The translations under genes and the position numbers were made by a program. A DNA stretch of 64,000 bases, taken from positions 1-64,000 of the forward strand of contig CAWBPD010000018.1 of NCBI GenBank assembly GCA_963790575.1, read 5' to 3'. This document shows positions 15,855-24,958 of this stretch, in pieces; within the stretch, counting starts at the first letter, position 1; each line of letters starts with the position of its first letter. The notes under the pieces were generated by a model. It worked only from the letters and a program-made list of their open reading frames with translations, was not told the DNA's origin and ran no database searches. Source of the stretch: CAVTSA01 sp963790575. Lineage in GTDB: Bacteria; Chloroflexota; Dormibacteria; Dormibacterales; Dormibacteraceae.

Positions 15855-17336
15855 TCAGGTGCTGGATTCGAAGTGCGCTCCGATCTCCTTTGCCTTGGCT
15901 GGGTTCAGACCGCGGTAGGCGAAGTACCAGACGGCGCCGATCAGCACCCACGCAAAGAAGATGTACGGGAGCCAGACCGCGACACCGGTGAGCGCGGGAA
16001 ACAGGCCGCCCGGGATCACTTGCGGCAGCCAGCTCGACCAGAAGACGACCGCCATCACGACCGCGCCGATCCCGCCCACGATCGCGAACTGGACCCAGGC
16101 CAGCCCCTGACGAGCCAGCCAGACCGGCGCCGCGATGCAGACCAGCACGTAGGCGAGCATGAAGCCGAAGGCCGCCACCGAGCCCGCCCATCCCGTTAAC
16201 AGGATGAAGTTGACGTGGGCGAAGTTGCAGATGAACGTGAAGAGGAAGCTGATCGCGCCCACCACGAACAGGGCCACGTGCGGTGTGCGCCACGTGCGGT
16301 GGGTGCGCTGCATGGCCGGCACCCCTAGCCCGTCGTGGGCCATCGCGAAGGCGATCCGCCCGGCGGCGTTGATGCAGGCCAGCGTGCAGGCGAAGACGCT
16401 GCAGGTGATGCCGAGGGCGATGATCGGCGCCAACGGTCGCAGTCCGACCATCTCAGCCAGCTGGGGCATGGGCGCGGTCGCCTGGGCGAACCCGGGTTTG
16501 GTGCCCTGGAACCCATAGACCTGGCTGTAGGAGACGATCAGGTAGAAGATCCCGACCACCACGCAGCTGAGCATAATGGCGCGTCCGATCGCGCGATAGG
16601 GATTGCGAGCCTCCATCCCCAGTGACCCCGCACTCTCGAACCCGACGAAGGCGAAGATCGAGAGCACGACCCCGACCAGGATGCCGCCGGGCGTGACGCC
16701 CTGGAGGGTGAACTGAGGCGTGGAGATGAGACTGCCACGGTGCACCCAAATGGTGACGCAGAGGGTCAGGATGATGCAGATCGAGATTCCCTCCAGCACC
16801 AGGCTGGTGCGGGCCGAGATCCCCATGCCCAGGACCGCGATCGCGGTCGGGACCACGAAGTCGAACACGATCAGGCCGGCGTAGATCCACAGGTTGTTGT
16901 CGGGCACGCCGAAGTAGGAGAGGAAGTTGCTGCCGAAGATGGCGAAGCCGGCGATGGTGGCGATGGCGGTCGCGATGTAGCCCAGCTGCAGGCCCCAGCC
17001 GGCGAGGTGCCCGCCGAGCGGGCCGAGGCCGCGCGCCACCCAGACGTAGAAGGATCCGGCGGAGTTCATACGACGCGCGAACTGGCTCGCGCACCAGCCG
17101 ACGCAGAGCATGAGGAAGATCGCGATCAGAAAGGAGAGCCAGGTGCCGTTGCCGGCGCTCACGAAGACGAGCAGCGGGAGCAGCGCCATCGCCGCGCTGG
17201 GCGCGGCGTTGGCGACTGACTGAGCCAGCACCTCCGGCATCGAGAGACGGTTGCGTCGCAGGGTCTCGGCCCCGGCGACCGCCCCCGCGGCGTCCTCGAC
17301 CGCTCCCGCGATACCGGGTTCGACGGCGTCTGTCAT
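15855..17336 (-). CDS. APC-superfamily amino acid/amine permease, intact copy A version
   Basis: 493 residues with about 12 membrane helices. The start chosen is the ATG at 17336, which overlaps the amine oxidase stop (ATGA) and has GGAG nine bases upstream. The open frame runs to 17513, but that part lies within the oxidase. Helix 1 (VANAAPSAAMALLPLLVFVSAG) and ARRMNSAGSFYVWVARGLG are typical of the APC family. Coupling to amine oxidase suggests uptake of a primary amine. In copy B the same gene is frameshifted. Confidence 0.85.
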   Translation of the reverse strand: MTDAVEPGIAGAVEDAAGAVAGAETLRRNRLSMPEVLAQSVANAAPSAAMALLPLLVFVSAGNGTWLSFLIAIFLMLCVGWCASQFARRMNSAGSFYVWVARGLGPLGGHLAGWGLQLGYIATAIATIAGFAIFGSNFLSYFGVPDNNLWIYAGLIVFDFVVPTAIAVLGMGISARTSLVLEGISICIILTLCVTIWVHRGSLISTPQFTLQGVTPGGILVGVVLSIFAFVGFESAGSLGMEARNPYRAIGRAIMLSCVVVGIFYLIVSYSQVYGFQGTKPGFAQATAPMPQLAEMVGLRPLAPIIALGITCSVFACTLACINAAGRIAFAMAHDGLGVPAMQRTHRTWRTPHVALFVVGAISFLFTFICNFAHVNFILLTGWAGSVAAFGFMLAYVLVCIAAPVWLARQGLAWVQFAIVGGIGAVVMAVVFWSSWLPQVIPGGLFPALTGVAVWLPYIFFAWVLIGAVWYFAYRGLNPAKAKEIGAHFESST

Positions 17337-19306
17337 ATCTGTGGAGCTCCGTCCTGACCGTGCTCGCGGTGGCAGCCCTCGGTGGGTGGCACGTCGAGCG
17401 CCGGGTTGCCGTCGAAGAATCCGAAGGGCTTGAGTTGGAATCCCACGTGGGTGGCCGGCATCACCGGCCAGTCCTCCGGCCGGACCACGTGGTGCGCCGA
17501 GAAGCAGTGCCACAGCACCAGGTCCGTGTTCTCCACCGGACGATCAGCGGCCGTCCACTTGGGCAGGCCCTCCCCGCCCGGGCTCTGGTTGGGGTAGTCA
17601 CCCGCCGGGAACCGCTCCGAGGGGTCGTAGGGCGTGACCCAGACGTTGTGGTTGGTGAACTGCGCCCGGTTCAGGGCGTGTGCGCCCGGTTGGTAGAAGT
17701 TGAGGGTGGACGGTCCCGGCTCCAGTTTGTAGGCCACGGGGTCGCCGACGCCGTTCTTCCGGGCCGGGTTGATGATCTTCCAGAACCGCCCCGCGTTGGC
17801 GTTGGCGTCGCGCTGGGCGGTGGACTCACGATCGAGCACCTTCTCCTTGACCACCCAGGCGTTCCCCCAGGGGTTGTCGTCGCCCGGCGGCAACGCCTCC
17901 GAGTCGCACTCGACGACCGTGTTGCGCTCGCCGTCGACCATCATGTCCAGGCGCACGGCGAAGAAGTGCTGATGGTTGGGCCCGTAGACCTGCGGGGCGA
18001 CCAGGGTGCCGAACCGGGGCCGCACACCAGGGGGCACGGCGCCGTTGGAGATGACGCCGGTCAGCTTGATCTCGTACTCGATGCCGCCGTCCTGATAGAG
18101 ATACCAGTAGTAGCCGTATTCATAGTTGCCGACGGTGGCGACAGAGGAGATGACGAGCCGGCGAGACCGCCGCATCTCCACCTGGCCGGTCCGGAAGTCG
18201 GTGTGCTTCCAGAGCATGCCGTGGTCCTCCTCGTGGAGGCAGACGGCGTTGGCGATGGTGGCGGCGTGTCCATCCTGGTCGTTGATGACCCCGTCGAAGT
18301 AGTGGATGTCGCCCAGGCAGTCGCAGCCCAACTCGAGGCTGTTGGTCATCGGGCCCAAGCCGTACTCGCCCATGTCGAAGACGTTCTTGCGATGGTGGTT
18401 GGGCGCCGGGTCGCCGTAGGGCACGAACATCTCGGTCAGCGAAGCCCGGTAGAGGATCGGCCGCTCGCGATCGCCGTCGCGGTAAGTGACGGTGTGCAGC
18501 GTCAACCCCTCGCGCGGGTTGAACCCGATCCGCAGGCGCCACTTCTGCCAGGAGATCTGGTGGCCGTCGACGGTGAAGCTGCGGCCGGCGGGCTGCGTGA
18601 TCTCCACCGGCTTCAAGTCGGGGCGGGGGCCCTGCGGGAAGCGCGGGTAGTTGTGCGGCGCGGAGATCCCCTCCAGCGTGTAGTTGGCCGCGTGCGGTGG
18701 GATCGGCACCACCCCGTGGTCTTCGACCTCGACCACACGCCTCGTGTTCAGGTCGACCCGGACGATCAGGCCCTCGACCGGCCGCGCGTATCCGTTCTCG
18801 GTGTCGCTGCCGTCCCGCACCCAGGTCAGCGGCCGCACGAAGCGTCCCTGGGAGGGGTCGTCTTCTGGCCCGTCATATCCCAGCGACCAGGCGTCGAGCA
18901 TCACGTGCTCGAGGTCGGTGACGCCTCGCTTGTGCATCGCCTCCTGCCACCGCGGATCGTCCTTCACGATCTGCTCGACGATGACGAACTCCTCGCTGGT
19001 GATCGGCGGCTGTACGCCGGGACGATCCCGCCAGGCGGTGAGCTTCCCCTGGCTGAGTGAGACGGTGGCTTCGACGGCCACCCGGCGGCCCTGGTCCCAG
19101 AGCAACAGGTCCGCCTCCCGGGCGGCCTCGGCGCCCGCCAGGACGGCGGCTTTCGGCGGCTCCTTCAGCGAGACGTAGACGAAGCGGGTGGAGCCGTCGA
19201 GCCCCCGCGCCTCCCGCGCGATGCGCGACGCCGCCTCGACCTCCGCGGCGGTCAGTGGTTCCAGTGGATGCCGTCCAACCGTGACGGTGCGATCGACCGT
19301 TTGCAT
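17333..19306 (-). CDS. Copper-containing primary amine oxidase, copy A
   Basis: 657 residues, normal for bacterial TPQ amine oxidases. It oxidises a primary amine to aldehyde, ammonia and hydrogen peroxide. The TPQ precursor is Y395 in T391-V-G-N-Y-E, and the catalytic base is D311 in VFDMGEYG. The copper ligands are H445 and H447 in NHQHFF and probably H606 in SAHHVVRPEDWP. LGCDCLGDIHYFDG and CLHEEDHGMLWKHTD are family hallmarks. No signal peptide is seen. The start at 19306 (MQTVDRTV) is preferred over 19354. It heads the leftward gene run and is translationally coupled to the permease. Confidence 0.93.
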   Translation of the reverse strand: MQTVDRTVTVGRHPLEPLTAAEVEAASRIAREARGLDGSTRFVYVSLKEPPKAAVLAGAEAAREADLLLWDQGRRVAVEATVSLSQGKLTAWRDRPGVQPPITSEEFVIVEQIVKDDPRWQEAMHKRGVTDLEHVMLDAWSLGYDGPEDDPSQGRFVRPLTWVRDGSDTENGYARPVEGLIVRVDLNTRRVVEVEDHGVVPIPPHAANYTLEGISAPHNYPRFPQGPRPDLKPVEITQPAGRSFTVDGHQISWQKWRLRIGFNPREGLTLHTVTYRDGDRERPILYRASLTEMFVPYGDPAPNHHRKNVFDMGEYGLGPMTNSLELGCDCLGDIHYFDGVINDQDGHAATIANAVCLHEEDHGMLWKHTDFRTGQVEMRRSRRLVISSVATVGNYEYGYYWYLYQDGGIEYEIKLTGVISNGAVPPGVRPRFGTLVAPQVYGPNHQHFFAVRLDMMVDGERNTVVECDSEALPPGDDNPWGNAWVVKEKVLDRESTAQRDANANAGRFWKIINPARKNGVGDPVAYKLEPGPSTLNFYQPGAHALNRAQFTNHNVWVTPYDPSERFPAGDYPNQSPGGEGLPKWTAADRPVENTDLVLWHCFSAHHVVRPEDWPVMPATHVGFQLKPFGFFDGNPALDVPPTEGCHREHGQDGAPQI

Positions 19307-19484
19307 GGTGGAGTCCCCCCTCCAAAAGCTGCCGTAGTCGCTGGCGGGGAGCATATGCCGCCATCTGGGCCTCGTCTGAACAGACGTTCGATATCATAAA
19401 GCGTCCTTGGTAAGGAGGCGACGCCTGATGGGCCGTCTGTGCATGCCGCTCACACCAGCGCTTGATGCGACGTATGATGCGGTG

Positions 19485-19712
19485 ATGCGGACCACGATCG
19501 ACCTGCCCGACGATCTCCATCGCGCGGCCACGCTGATCGCCCGTGACCGGCACCAGACCCTGAGCCGGACCGTGGAAAGCCTAATGCGCGCCGCCCTGGC
19601 TCACGACGACCACACCACGATCGAGATCGATCCCGATAGTGGTCTGCCGACGGTACGGGTCGGACGGCGGATCACGGCCGAGGACGTGGCCGCGATAGAC
19701 GAAGATGCCTGA
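19485..19712 (+). CDS. VapB-type antitoxin, copy B
   Basis: The 75-residue RHH antitoxin is identical to copy A over the chosen coding part. The one change (Phe to Leu codon) lies in the upstream stretch judged untranslated. The TATGAT leaderless promoter candidate is at 19473-19478. It sits 108 bases after the junction between copies. Confidence 0.8.
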   Translation: MRTTIDLPDDLHRAATLIARDRHQTLSRTVESLMRAALAHDDHTTIEIDPDSGLPTVRVGRRITAEDVAAIDEDA

Positions 19713-20124
19713 GCGCACCCGCGGCGGGTGCCTGCTCGACGGCAACGTGCTGGTCGCACTGGTGGTGGCGGAGCACGTGCACCATGCGACAGCCAGGGCG
19801 TGGTTCCGCCAGGCCGGTCGATTTGCGACCTGCCCCACTGTCCAGGGCACCTTGCTCAGGCTGCTCATCCGCCAGGGCACGAGCATTAGCGAAGCGCGCG
19901 AAGCGCTGTCGATTCTGACCGGCCATGCCCGCCACGAGCAGTGGTTCGATGACCTGACCTATCTGGAGGTCGACCTCTCGCGCGTACTTGGCCACCGGCA
20001 GGTGACCGACGCCTACCTTGCGGGTCTGGCCAGGGCCCATCGAGGCCGCCTCGCGACCCTTGACCAAGGGCTTGCGGTGACAGCCCCAGACGTGGCCGAG
20101 CTCATCCCTGTTCTCTCCGCCTGA
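19705..20124 (+). CDS. VapC-type PIN toxin, copy B
   Basis: The 139-residue PIN toxin is identical in protein to copy A, with the same acidic residues (D12, D102, D120) and the same 8-base overlap with vapB. Two identical pairs in cis would cross-neutralise, so losing one unit should be tolerated. Confidence 0.85.
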   Translation: MPERTRGGCLLDGNVLVALVVAEHVHHATARAWFRQAGRFATCPTVQGTLLRLLIRQGTSISEAREALSILTGHARHEQWFDDLTYLEVDLSRVLGHRQVTDAYLAGLARAHRGRLATLDQGLAVTAPDVAELIPVLSA

Positions 20125-20131
20125 CCCAGGT

Positions 20132-20151
20132 GCCGGGCGCAGGGGCCCGGC
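20132..20151. terminator. Hairpin after vapC, copy B
   Basis: The same 7-bp GCCGGGC/GCCCGGC stem as in copy A. The loop reads GCAGGG instead of GCAGCG, and the stem is intact. Confidence 0.4.
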
Positions 20152-20282
20152 CACGCTAGACCGCTGGGTGAACCTGGCCGCTAGTAGCTGCCGCTGGTCC
20201 GGGCACCCGGCCATGGCGTTCCGGGACAAGAGCAAGAGGCCACTGGCTCGAGAGCAGCGCCGCCCACCACCTTGTCTTGGTG

Positions 20283-20684
20283 CTATTCACCGTGTAGGAA
20301 GAGGCACAAAGGGTGGCCGGCGGGGTCGAGCATGATCCGCAGGCGTCCTCGGTCGCGGTCGGGTGGTTGCCATGGCGCTTCGGTGCCGCCCGCCTCGAGG
20401 GCGGTGGCGACAGCGGTCTCCAGGTCATCGACCAAGACCTCGAAGTGCATCATTTTGGCTTGCGTGCCGGAGCGTTCCGGCCAGGTCGGCGGCTGATACC
20501 AATCCTCACCCTGAATGTTGAGGTGCACACCTCCAGCCGGGTCGCGCAACTGGGCCCATCCAGGCGGTTCGAAATCGCCCATCTCGAATCCCAGGAGCCG
20601 TTCATAGAAGCGGGCCACAGGACCGGCGTCCGCGCAATCGATGGCGACGCCGACCCACTGAAGGGTGCTGCTCATCTCTGACAT
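20283..20684 (-). CDS. VOC-superfamily protein, copy B
   Basis: A 133-residue glyoxalase-fold protein, one residue different from copy A (DRDRGRL instead of DRDRERL). The same start reasoning applies. It is convergent with vapC and divergent from the FAD gene. Confidence 0.75.
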   Translation of the reverse strand: MSEMSSTLQWVGVAIDCADAGPVARFYERLLGFEMGDFEPPGWAQLRDPAGGVHLNIQGEDWYQPPTWPERSGTQAKMMHFEVLVDDLETAVATALEAGGTEAPWQPPDRDRGRLRIMLDPAGHPLCLFLHGE

Positions 20685-20890
20685 TCTGGTCGCTTGGCGT
20701 GACGCGCAGGTCTCGGCGCAGAATCGGCCCGTGACCGCCGACCAGGACCAGGTGGTCCCCGACCCGGGGACGGGTCCGCGACCTGGGTGTGGCAGAGGTG
20801 CGGCGCGGAGCAGGAGGTGGTGGTGGAAGCAGCAGACCGTGCGAAGGCCGTTAGCAATCCCCAGCGGACAATCAGAGTCCCAAAAGCGGC

Positions 20891-22027
20891 ATGACGCTGA
20901 GCCATAGCTTCGACGTGGTCGTGGTCGGCGCCGGCGTGATCGGATCATCGATCGGATACCACCTGGCCAAGACGGGGAGCCAGGTGATGATCGCGGATCC
21001 TGGCTCGCCGGTTTCCCCGAGCGCCTCCTGGGCCAGCGCTGGGGGGGTGAGGAGGCAGGATCGGGACCCCCGAGAGTGGGAACTGACGCTCGCGGCGAGC
21101 AACAGGTGGCCTCTCTTGGAGGATGAGCTTGAGGCCGACTGCGCATTTCGAGCCGGCGGTCACCTTCACGTGGCGGAGACGGAGACGGATCTTGCAAGGC
21201 TGGCCGAGCGGGCGGCGCGTGAGCGCGCGGCCGGTATCGAGACCGAACTTGTCGACGCCACCGAAGCTCACCAGCTGGCCCCCATCCTCGCCCCCTCGGT
21301 GATCGGTGGCACCTTCACGAGCGGCGACGGTCAGGCTGACCCAAGGCTCACGACTCGCGCGTTCCTTGACGCCGCGGTACGGAGCGGTGCGATCCATCGG
21401 CGGGAGGCGGTCGATGGCTTCCTCGTCGCGGGCAGCAAGGTCCGGGGCGTGCGCTTGGGCTCCGAGCAGGTGAACGCGACCCACGTGGTGCTTGCCGCGG
21501 GGTCCTGGTCTCCGCGCCTGCTGGGCCAATTGGACTTCGACCTTCCGCTCCGCGTCGAGGGCCTGCAGATGCTGCGCAGTGATCCGGTGGATCCGATTCT
21601 CGTCCCGACCGTCGGGTCTGAGAGTCGACCGATCTCGTTCAAGCAGCAGCCGTCCGGAGCGTTCTACATCGGAGGCGGGTGGCCGGCGGAAGTGAACCAA
21701 GAGATTCATACCTGCGAGCTGCTGGAGGACTCGGTCAAAGGCAGTTGGGAGACGGCTTGTGAACTCTTCCCGACACTGCGGCACAGAAGGATCGACGGCC
21801 GCCTGTGCGGGCTGGAGGGCGTCTCGGTCGACGGAGTTCCGCTCATCGGCCCCCTGCCCGGTACCGACGGCGCTTACGTCGCGGTTGGATTCAGCGGCCA
21901 CGGATTCCAACTCTCGCCGGCGGTGGGAAAGGCGGTGGCAGAGGAACTGATGGGTGGACAGCCCTCCGCGTTGGACGGTCTGCGGCCCAATCGGTTCGTG
22001 GGGCATGGCCCGGTAAGGCCGCTTTGA
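20891..22027 (+). CDS. DAO-family FAD-dependent oxidoreductase, copy B
   Basis: 378 residues, one substitution from copy A (Gln for Glu in EAHQLAP). The FAD loop and C-terminal DAO motif are intact, so it is presumed functional. Confidence 0.85.
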   Translation: MTLSHSFDVVVVGAGVIGSSIGYHLAKTGSQVMIADPGSPVSPSASWASAGGVRRQDRDPREWELTLAASNRWPLLEDELEADCAFRAGGHLHVAETETDLARLAERAARERAAGIETELVDATEAHQLAPILAPSVIGGTFTSGDGQADPRLTTRAFLDAAVRSGAIHRREAVDGFLVAGSKVRGVRLGSEQVNATHVVLAAGSWSPRLLGQLDFDLPLRVEGLQMLRSDPVDPILVPTVGSESRPISFKQQPSGAFYIGGGWPAEVNQEIHTCELLEDSVKGSWETACELFPTLRHRRIDGRLCGLEGVSVDGVPLIGPLPGTDGAYVAVGFSGHGFQLSPAVGKAVAEELMGGQPSALDGLRPNRFVGHGPVRPL

Positions 22028-22063
22028 CGGGAAGGTGGTGCCACACCGCCTCAAATAGGGCCG

Positions 22064-22077
22064 CTTTCACGTGAAAG
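22064..22077. terminator. Perfect 14-base palindrome, copy B
   Basis: CTTTCACGTGAAAG, identical to copy A, downstream of the FAD gene and next to the HdeD fragment. Confidence 0.35.
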
Positions 22078-22092
22078 TGGGTTTGTGGGCCC

Positions 22093-22340
22093 TCACCGAG
22101 CGGCGCGAGCCCTCCTGAGCAGGATCGCCTGCACGACGGTGATCACCCCGAGGACAATCAAGAAACTGCCCAGCACCCAGGCGATGAAAGCGATCGGGGG
22201 TACGTGCGTGGCGAGGACGATCACGCCGGCCACCACGCTCAGGACTCCGACCAGGGCGATCACTCCGCGCCGCGGCGCATGGCTTTCGGCAAGGCTCACA
22301 AAGAGGTCGATCGCACCGCTAGAGATCCAGTAGATACCCA
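22093..22340 (-). pseudogene. HdeD membrane protein, truncated in copy B
   Basis: Only the C-terminal part survives, from about GIYWISSGAIDLF to the end (roughly 82 residues, three membrane segments). The 1,038-base deletion removes the first half together with its start and ribosome site. An internal GTG at 22299 could give at most 68 residues. Two substitutions versus copy A (Thr-His for Thr-Pro, Val for Ile) suggest relaxed constraint. Confidence 0.8.
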
Positions 22341-22396
22341 GGGCAGGGGCGTCATACGCCTCCGAACAGCCGCCGTTCCGTGCGAAGGGGGTCCTT

Positions 22397-22719
22397 GGTG
22401 GAGGCGAGGGCCGGCGTGTCCCTGCTGCAAGGGGCCATCCGGCCCTATCCGTCAGCCCAACACCAGGAGATCCTGACGGTGATGGGAGTCATTGCCCGGG
22501 AGGTGGCACGCGCGGGATCGGAAGAGGTGCGCGTCAGTGCGGTCATGCATCGCAACGTGTTCGCCGGGCCGCGGGCCGCATCGCGGCCGAACTGATTATC
22601 AGGGCCTGCCGGTGGTCGACCGGGACCGCCGTCTGCTCGGGATCGTGGCGCCCTTGGAACTGCTTGACGTGTACCTGCGAGGCGCGTCCGAGACCCCCGC
22701 CGGGACTCTGTGGTCCTGA
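22397..22719 (+). pseudogene. Frameshifted CBS-domain protein, copy B
   Basis: The same three-frame CBS relic as in copy A, with the same breaks. It now lies directly beside the HdeD fragment because the kinase remnant between them is deleted. Confidence 0.65.
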
Positions 22720-22795
22720 TCGCGAAGGGGGTCTCACTACGATGACGCTAGAGCGGTCGCCGTCGGCGCGCGGACGCTGATTGAGGAGACAGGAG

Positions 22796-23482
22796 ATGCC
22801 TGAATCTGACGAGGCTCCGGCGCAGGTCCGGATCCTGATCGTGGACGACCACGAGGTGGTCCGCGACGGCCTGCGGGCCATGCTCAGCACCCAGAGTGGA
22901 TTCTTCGTGGTCGGCGAGGCGGCCAGTGTCCAGCAGGCGATCGCCGCGGCCGAGTCGCTGCGCCCGGACGTCGTCATCATGGACGTCCGCCTCATCGACG
23001 GGAGCGGGATCGACGCGACGCGCGACATCCGGGCCCAGCGGCCGGAGACCAAGGTCCTGATGCTGACCTCCTACGCCGACGACGAGGCGCTGTTCGCCTC
23101 CATCATGGCGGGAGCCAGCGGCTACGTCCTGAAGCAGATCCGGATGGGCGAGTTGATCAACGCGGTGCGCGCGGTCGCCAGAGGTCAAAGCCTGCTCGAC
23201 CCGGCGGTCACGTCCGCTGTCCTGGAACGCCTTCGCAAGGGCAAGCATCTGCTGCGCGACGAGAAGCTGTCCCGCCTCACGCCGCAGGAGGAGCGGATCC
23301 TGGAGCTGGTCGCCGAAGGCCAGACCAACCGTGACATCGGGGTGGCGCTCCACCTGGCGGAAAAGACGGTGAAGAACTACGTCTCCACCATCCTTTCCAA
23401 GCTGGAGGTCCAGCGCCGGGCTGAGGCGGCCGCGTACCTGGCCCGGCACACCTCGACACCGGGGTCGACGCCCCAGGGGTGA
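22796..23482 (+). CDS. DevR/DosR-like response regulator, copy B
   Basis: 228 residues, protein identical to copy A, with D63, T91, K113 and the LuxR helix-turn-helix. The GAGGAG ribosome site is kept. There is no kinase remnant upstream in this copy, so the regulator is fully orphan here. Confidence 0.88.
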   Translation: MPESDEAPAQVRILIVDDHEVVRDGLRAMLSTQSGFFVVGEAASVQQAIAAAESLRPDVVIMDVRLIDGSGIDATRDIRAQRPETKVLMLTSYADDEALFASIMAGASGYVLKQIRMGELINAVRAVARGQSLLDPAVTSAVLERLRKGKHLLRDEKLSRLTPQEERILELVAEGQTNRDIGVALHLAEKTVKNYVSTILSKLEVQRRAEAAAYLARHTSTPGSTPQG

Positions 23483-23501
23483 GCCAGGGGCGGGGCGATG
23501 G

Positions 23502-24377
23502 TCAGCCGCGCGTCTGTGACCGTTCCTCGCCGGTCGGCTTCGGGGCTCCGGTCGCGACCAGGACGGTGCGGCGCGTGTGGGCGATGACCGTGCGGGCCAC
23601 GCTGCCCAGGAGCAGCGCCTCGACGTTCCCCGGACGTCGCGACCCAAGCACGATCAGGTCCGCGTCCAGCTCGTCCGCCGCCCGCGCGATCGCGGCCCCC
23701 GTGCCTTCGAGCGCATAGGTCCGCCGCGAGGAGCCGCGGACGCCGGCTTTCCGCAGGACCTCCAGCGCGTCATCCAGGGCCCGTGCGCCCTCCTCCTCCG
23801 CCGGGCTGGGATCGACGTAGAGCGGATAGGCCCCCAGGCCGCTGGCCGACGTATCCACGTAGAGCGCGGTGACCTCGGTCTCGGATCCGGCCAGGGCGGC
23901 GGCGGCGACCACCGCCTGGTGCGAGAGCTCGCCACCGTCGACGGCGACCAGGACGTGCTTCAACCCCGCCGGTAGCTGCCGTTCGCCGTGGGAGACGACC
24001 AAAATCGGGGTGCTGATGCGAGACGCCAGGGCGCTCCCGACCGAACCGAGCATGAACCCGGCGACATCACCACGTCGGCGGCTTCCGAGCACGATCAGCT
24101 CCGCCGCGAAGGCGTCAGCCGAGGCCGCGATCGCCTCCGCGACCGACTCGCCGTCGGCCTCGCGCCGTTCGACGGCGACCTCGAGATGGCGCGCCTGGAG
24201 ATCCTGGGTGAGCCGGCGCAGGATCTCTTCGCCTTCGGCTCCCGCACGCCCGGCCTGAGGTCCCACCGTCAGCAGGTGCACCTGGGCGCCCTCTGGCGCT
24301 GCAACCGCGGCAACGGCAGGTGCGGCGCCCGCCACGAGTCCCTTGGGATCGACGGCAATCAGGATTCGGCGGTACAT
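23502..24377 (-). CDS. Tandem-domain universal stress protein, copy B
   Basis: 291 residues with both Usp nucleotide loops intact. Two substitutions versus copy A: His for Arg at residue 34, and Ser for Gly in VDPSPAEEE. Confidence 0.9.
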   Translation of the reverse strand: MYRRILIAVDPKGLVAGAAPAVAAVAAPEGAQVHLLTVGPQAGRAGAEGEEILRRLTQDLQARHLEVAVERREADGESVAEAIAASADAFAAELIVLGSRRRGDVAGFMLGSVGSALASRISTPILVVSHGERQLPAGLKHVLVAVDGGELSHQAVVAAAALAGSETEVTALYVDTSASGLGAYPLYVDPSPAEEEGARALDDALEVLRKAGVRGSSRRTYALEGTGAAIARAADELDADLIVLGSRRPGNVEALLLGSVARTVIAHTRRTVLVATGAPKPTGEERSQTRG

Positions 24378-24571
24378 GACGGTCTCCTCGTCAGATTGTC
24401 AGGGGCGGGGGCCTGACCACGAGTATCTCCGGAACCATCAGCCGAGGTGGGGCCGGTCGCCGGGTCTGGAACGCGTCCACGTGATCCGCGGCCAATGGTC
24501 GCCTCCCGGCCCGCACGAGCGAGGTCGTTCGGCACTCCCCCTCCGCGTGTCCCGCGACGTCTGCTGGATGC

Positions 24572-24958
24572 ATGAACGCGAGCCATGTGATGTCAGCCCG
24601 GCGCGGGCCGCCTGGTGGAGGTCGACGTCCACCGGGCCCCGTGCTGCGCGGTGAGGACGTGGTGGGCGTGGTCAGCCGCCACGACCTGCCGAAGCAGATG
24701 TGTCGCGGCGACGCCACCATCACGGTCGAGGTGGCGAACCTCTTCCAGGAGGAGGGGACTGCGCTCGCCCACCTCGAGGTCGAGAGAAAGAACGGTATCG
24801 CATTCGTTCGCGGCGAGGCGAGTGCTCGCACCCGCGCACTCGCCCTCGAGCTGGCCAAGAGCGTACCTGGCGTGCTCGACGCACAGGTCCGCGAGGACGC
24901 GCCGGCGGCCGACGCTGGGTCCAGGTCGGCGGGTAGGCAATCCGTCCATGTTGGGTGA
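24572..24958 (+). CDS. Shortened CBS-BON protein, copy B
   Basis: 128 residues, the same shortened architecture as copy A with no protein change. It overlaps the PNPOx gene by 11 bases. Confidence 0.5.
   Translation: MNASHVMSARRGPPGGGRRPPGPVLRGEDVVGVVSRHDLPKQMCRGDATITVEVANLFQEEGTALAHLEVERKNGIAFVRGEASARTRALALELAKSVPGVLDAQVREDAPAADAGSRSAGRQSVHVG

Larger units (their letters stand above)
1..19376. repeat. Copy A of a ~19 kb tandem direct repeat
   Basis: Bases 1-19376 recur in the same orientation from 19381 to 37726. Both copies end in the same bases (CTGGGCCTCGTC). Copy A is then followed by TGAA and the first base of copy B, whereas copy B runs into unique sequence. Base 1 of the window aligns with 19381, so the true left edge is not visible and more copies could lie upstream. 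Differences are sparse (about ten in the first 2.7 kb) but cluster near 9380-9890 and 17345-18700. The offset between copies is 19380 up to about 2960, 18342 after the copy B deletion, and 18348-18350 further on because of small indels. Confidence 0.95.

Noticed and set aside
14437..15918. 493-residue frame antisense to the aldo/keto reductase and YCII genes
   Set aside because: No domain resemblance; the sense strand encodes AKR tetrad residues in order.
17360..19060. 566-residue frame antisense to the amine oxidase (and its copy at 35710-37410)
   Set aside because: Val/Gly/His-rich composition with no family features. The opposite strand has all catalytic residues of a copper amine oxidase. 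Long antisense frames are expected in high-GC DNA.
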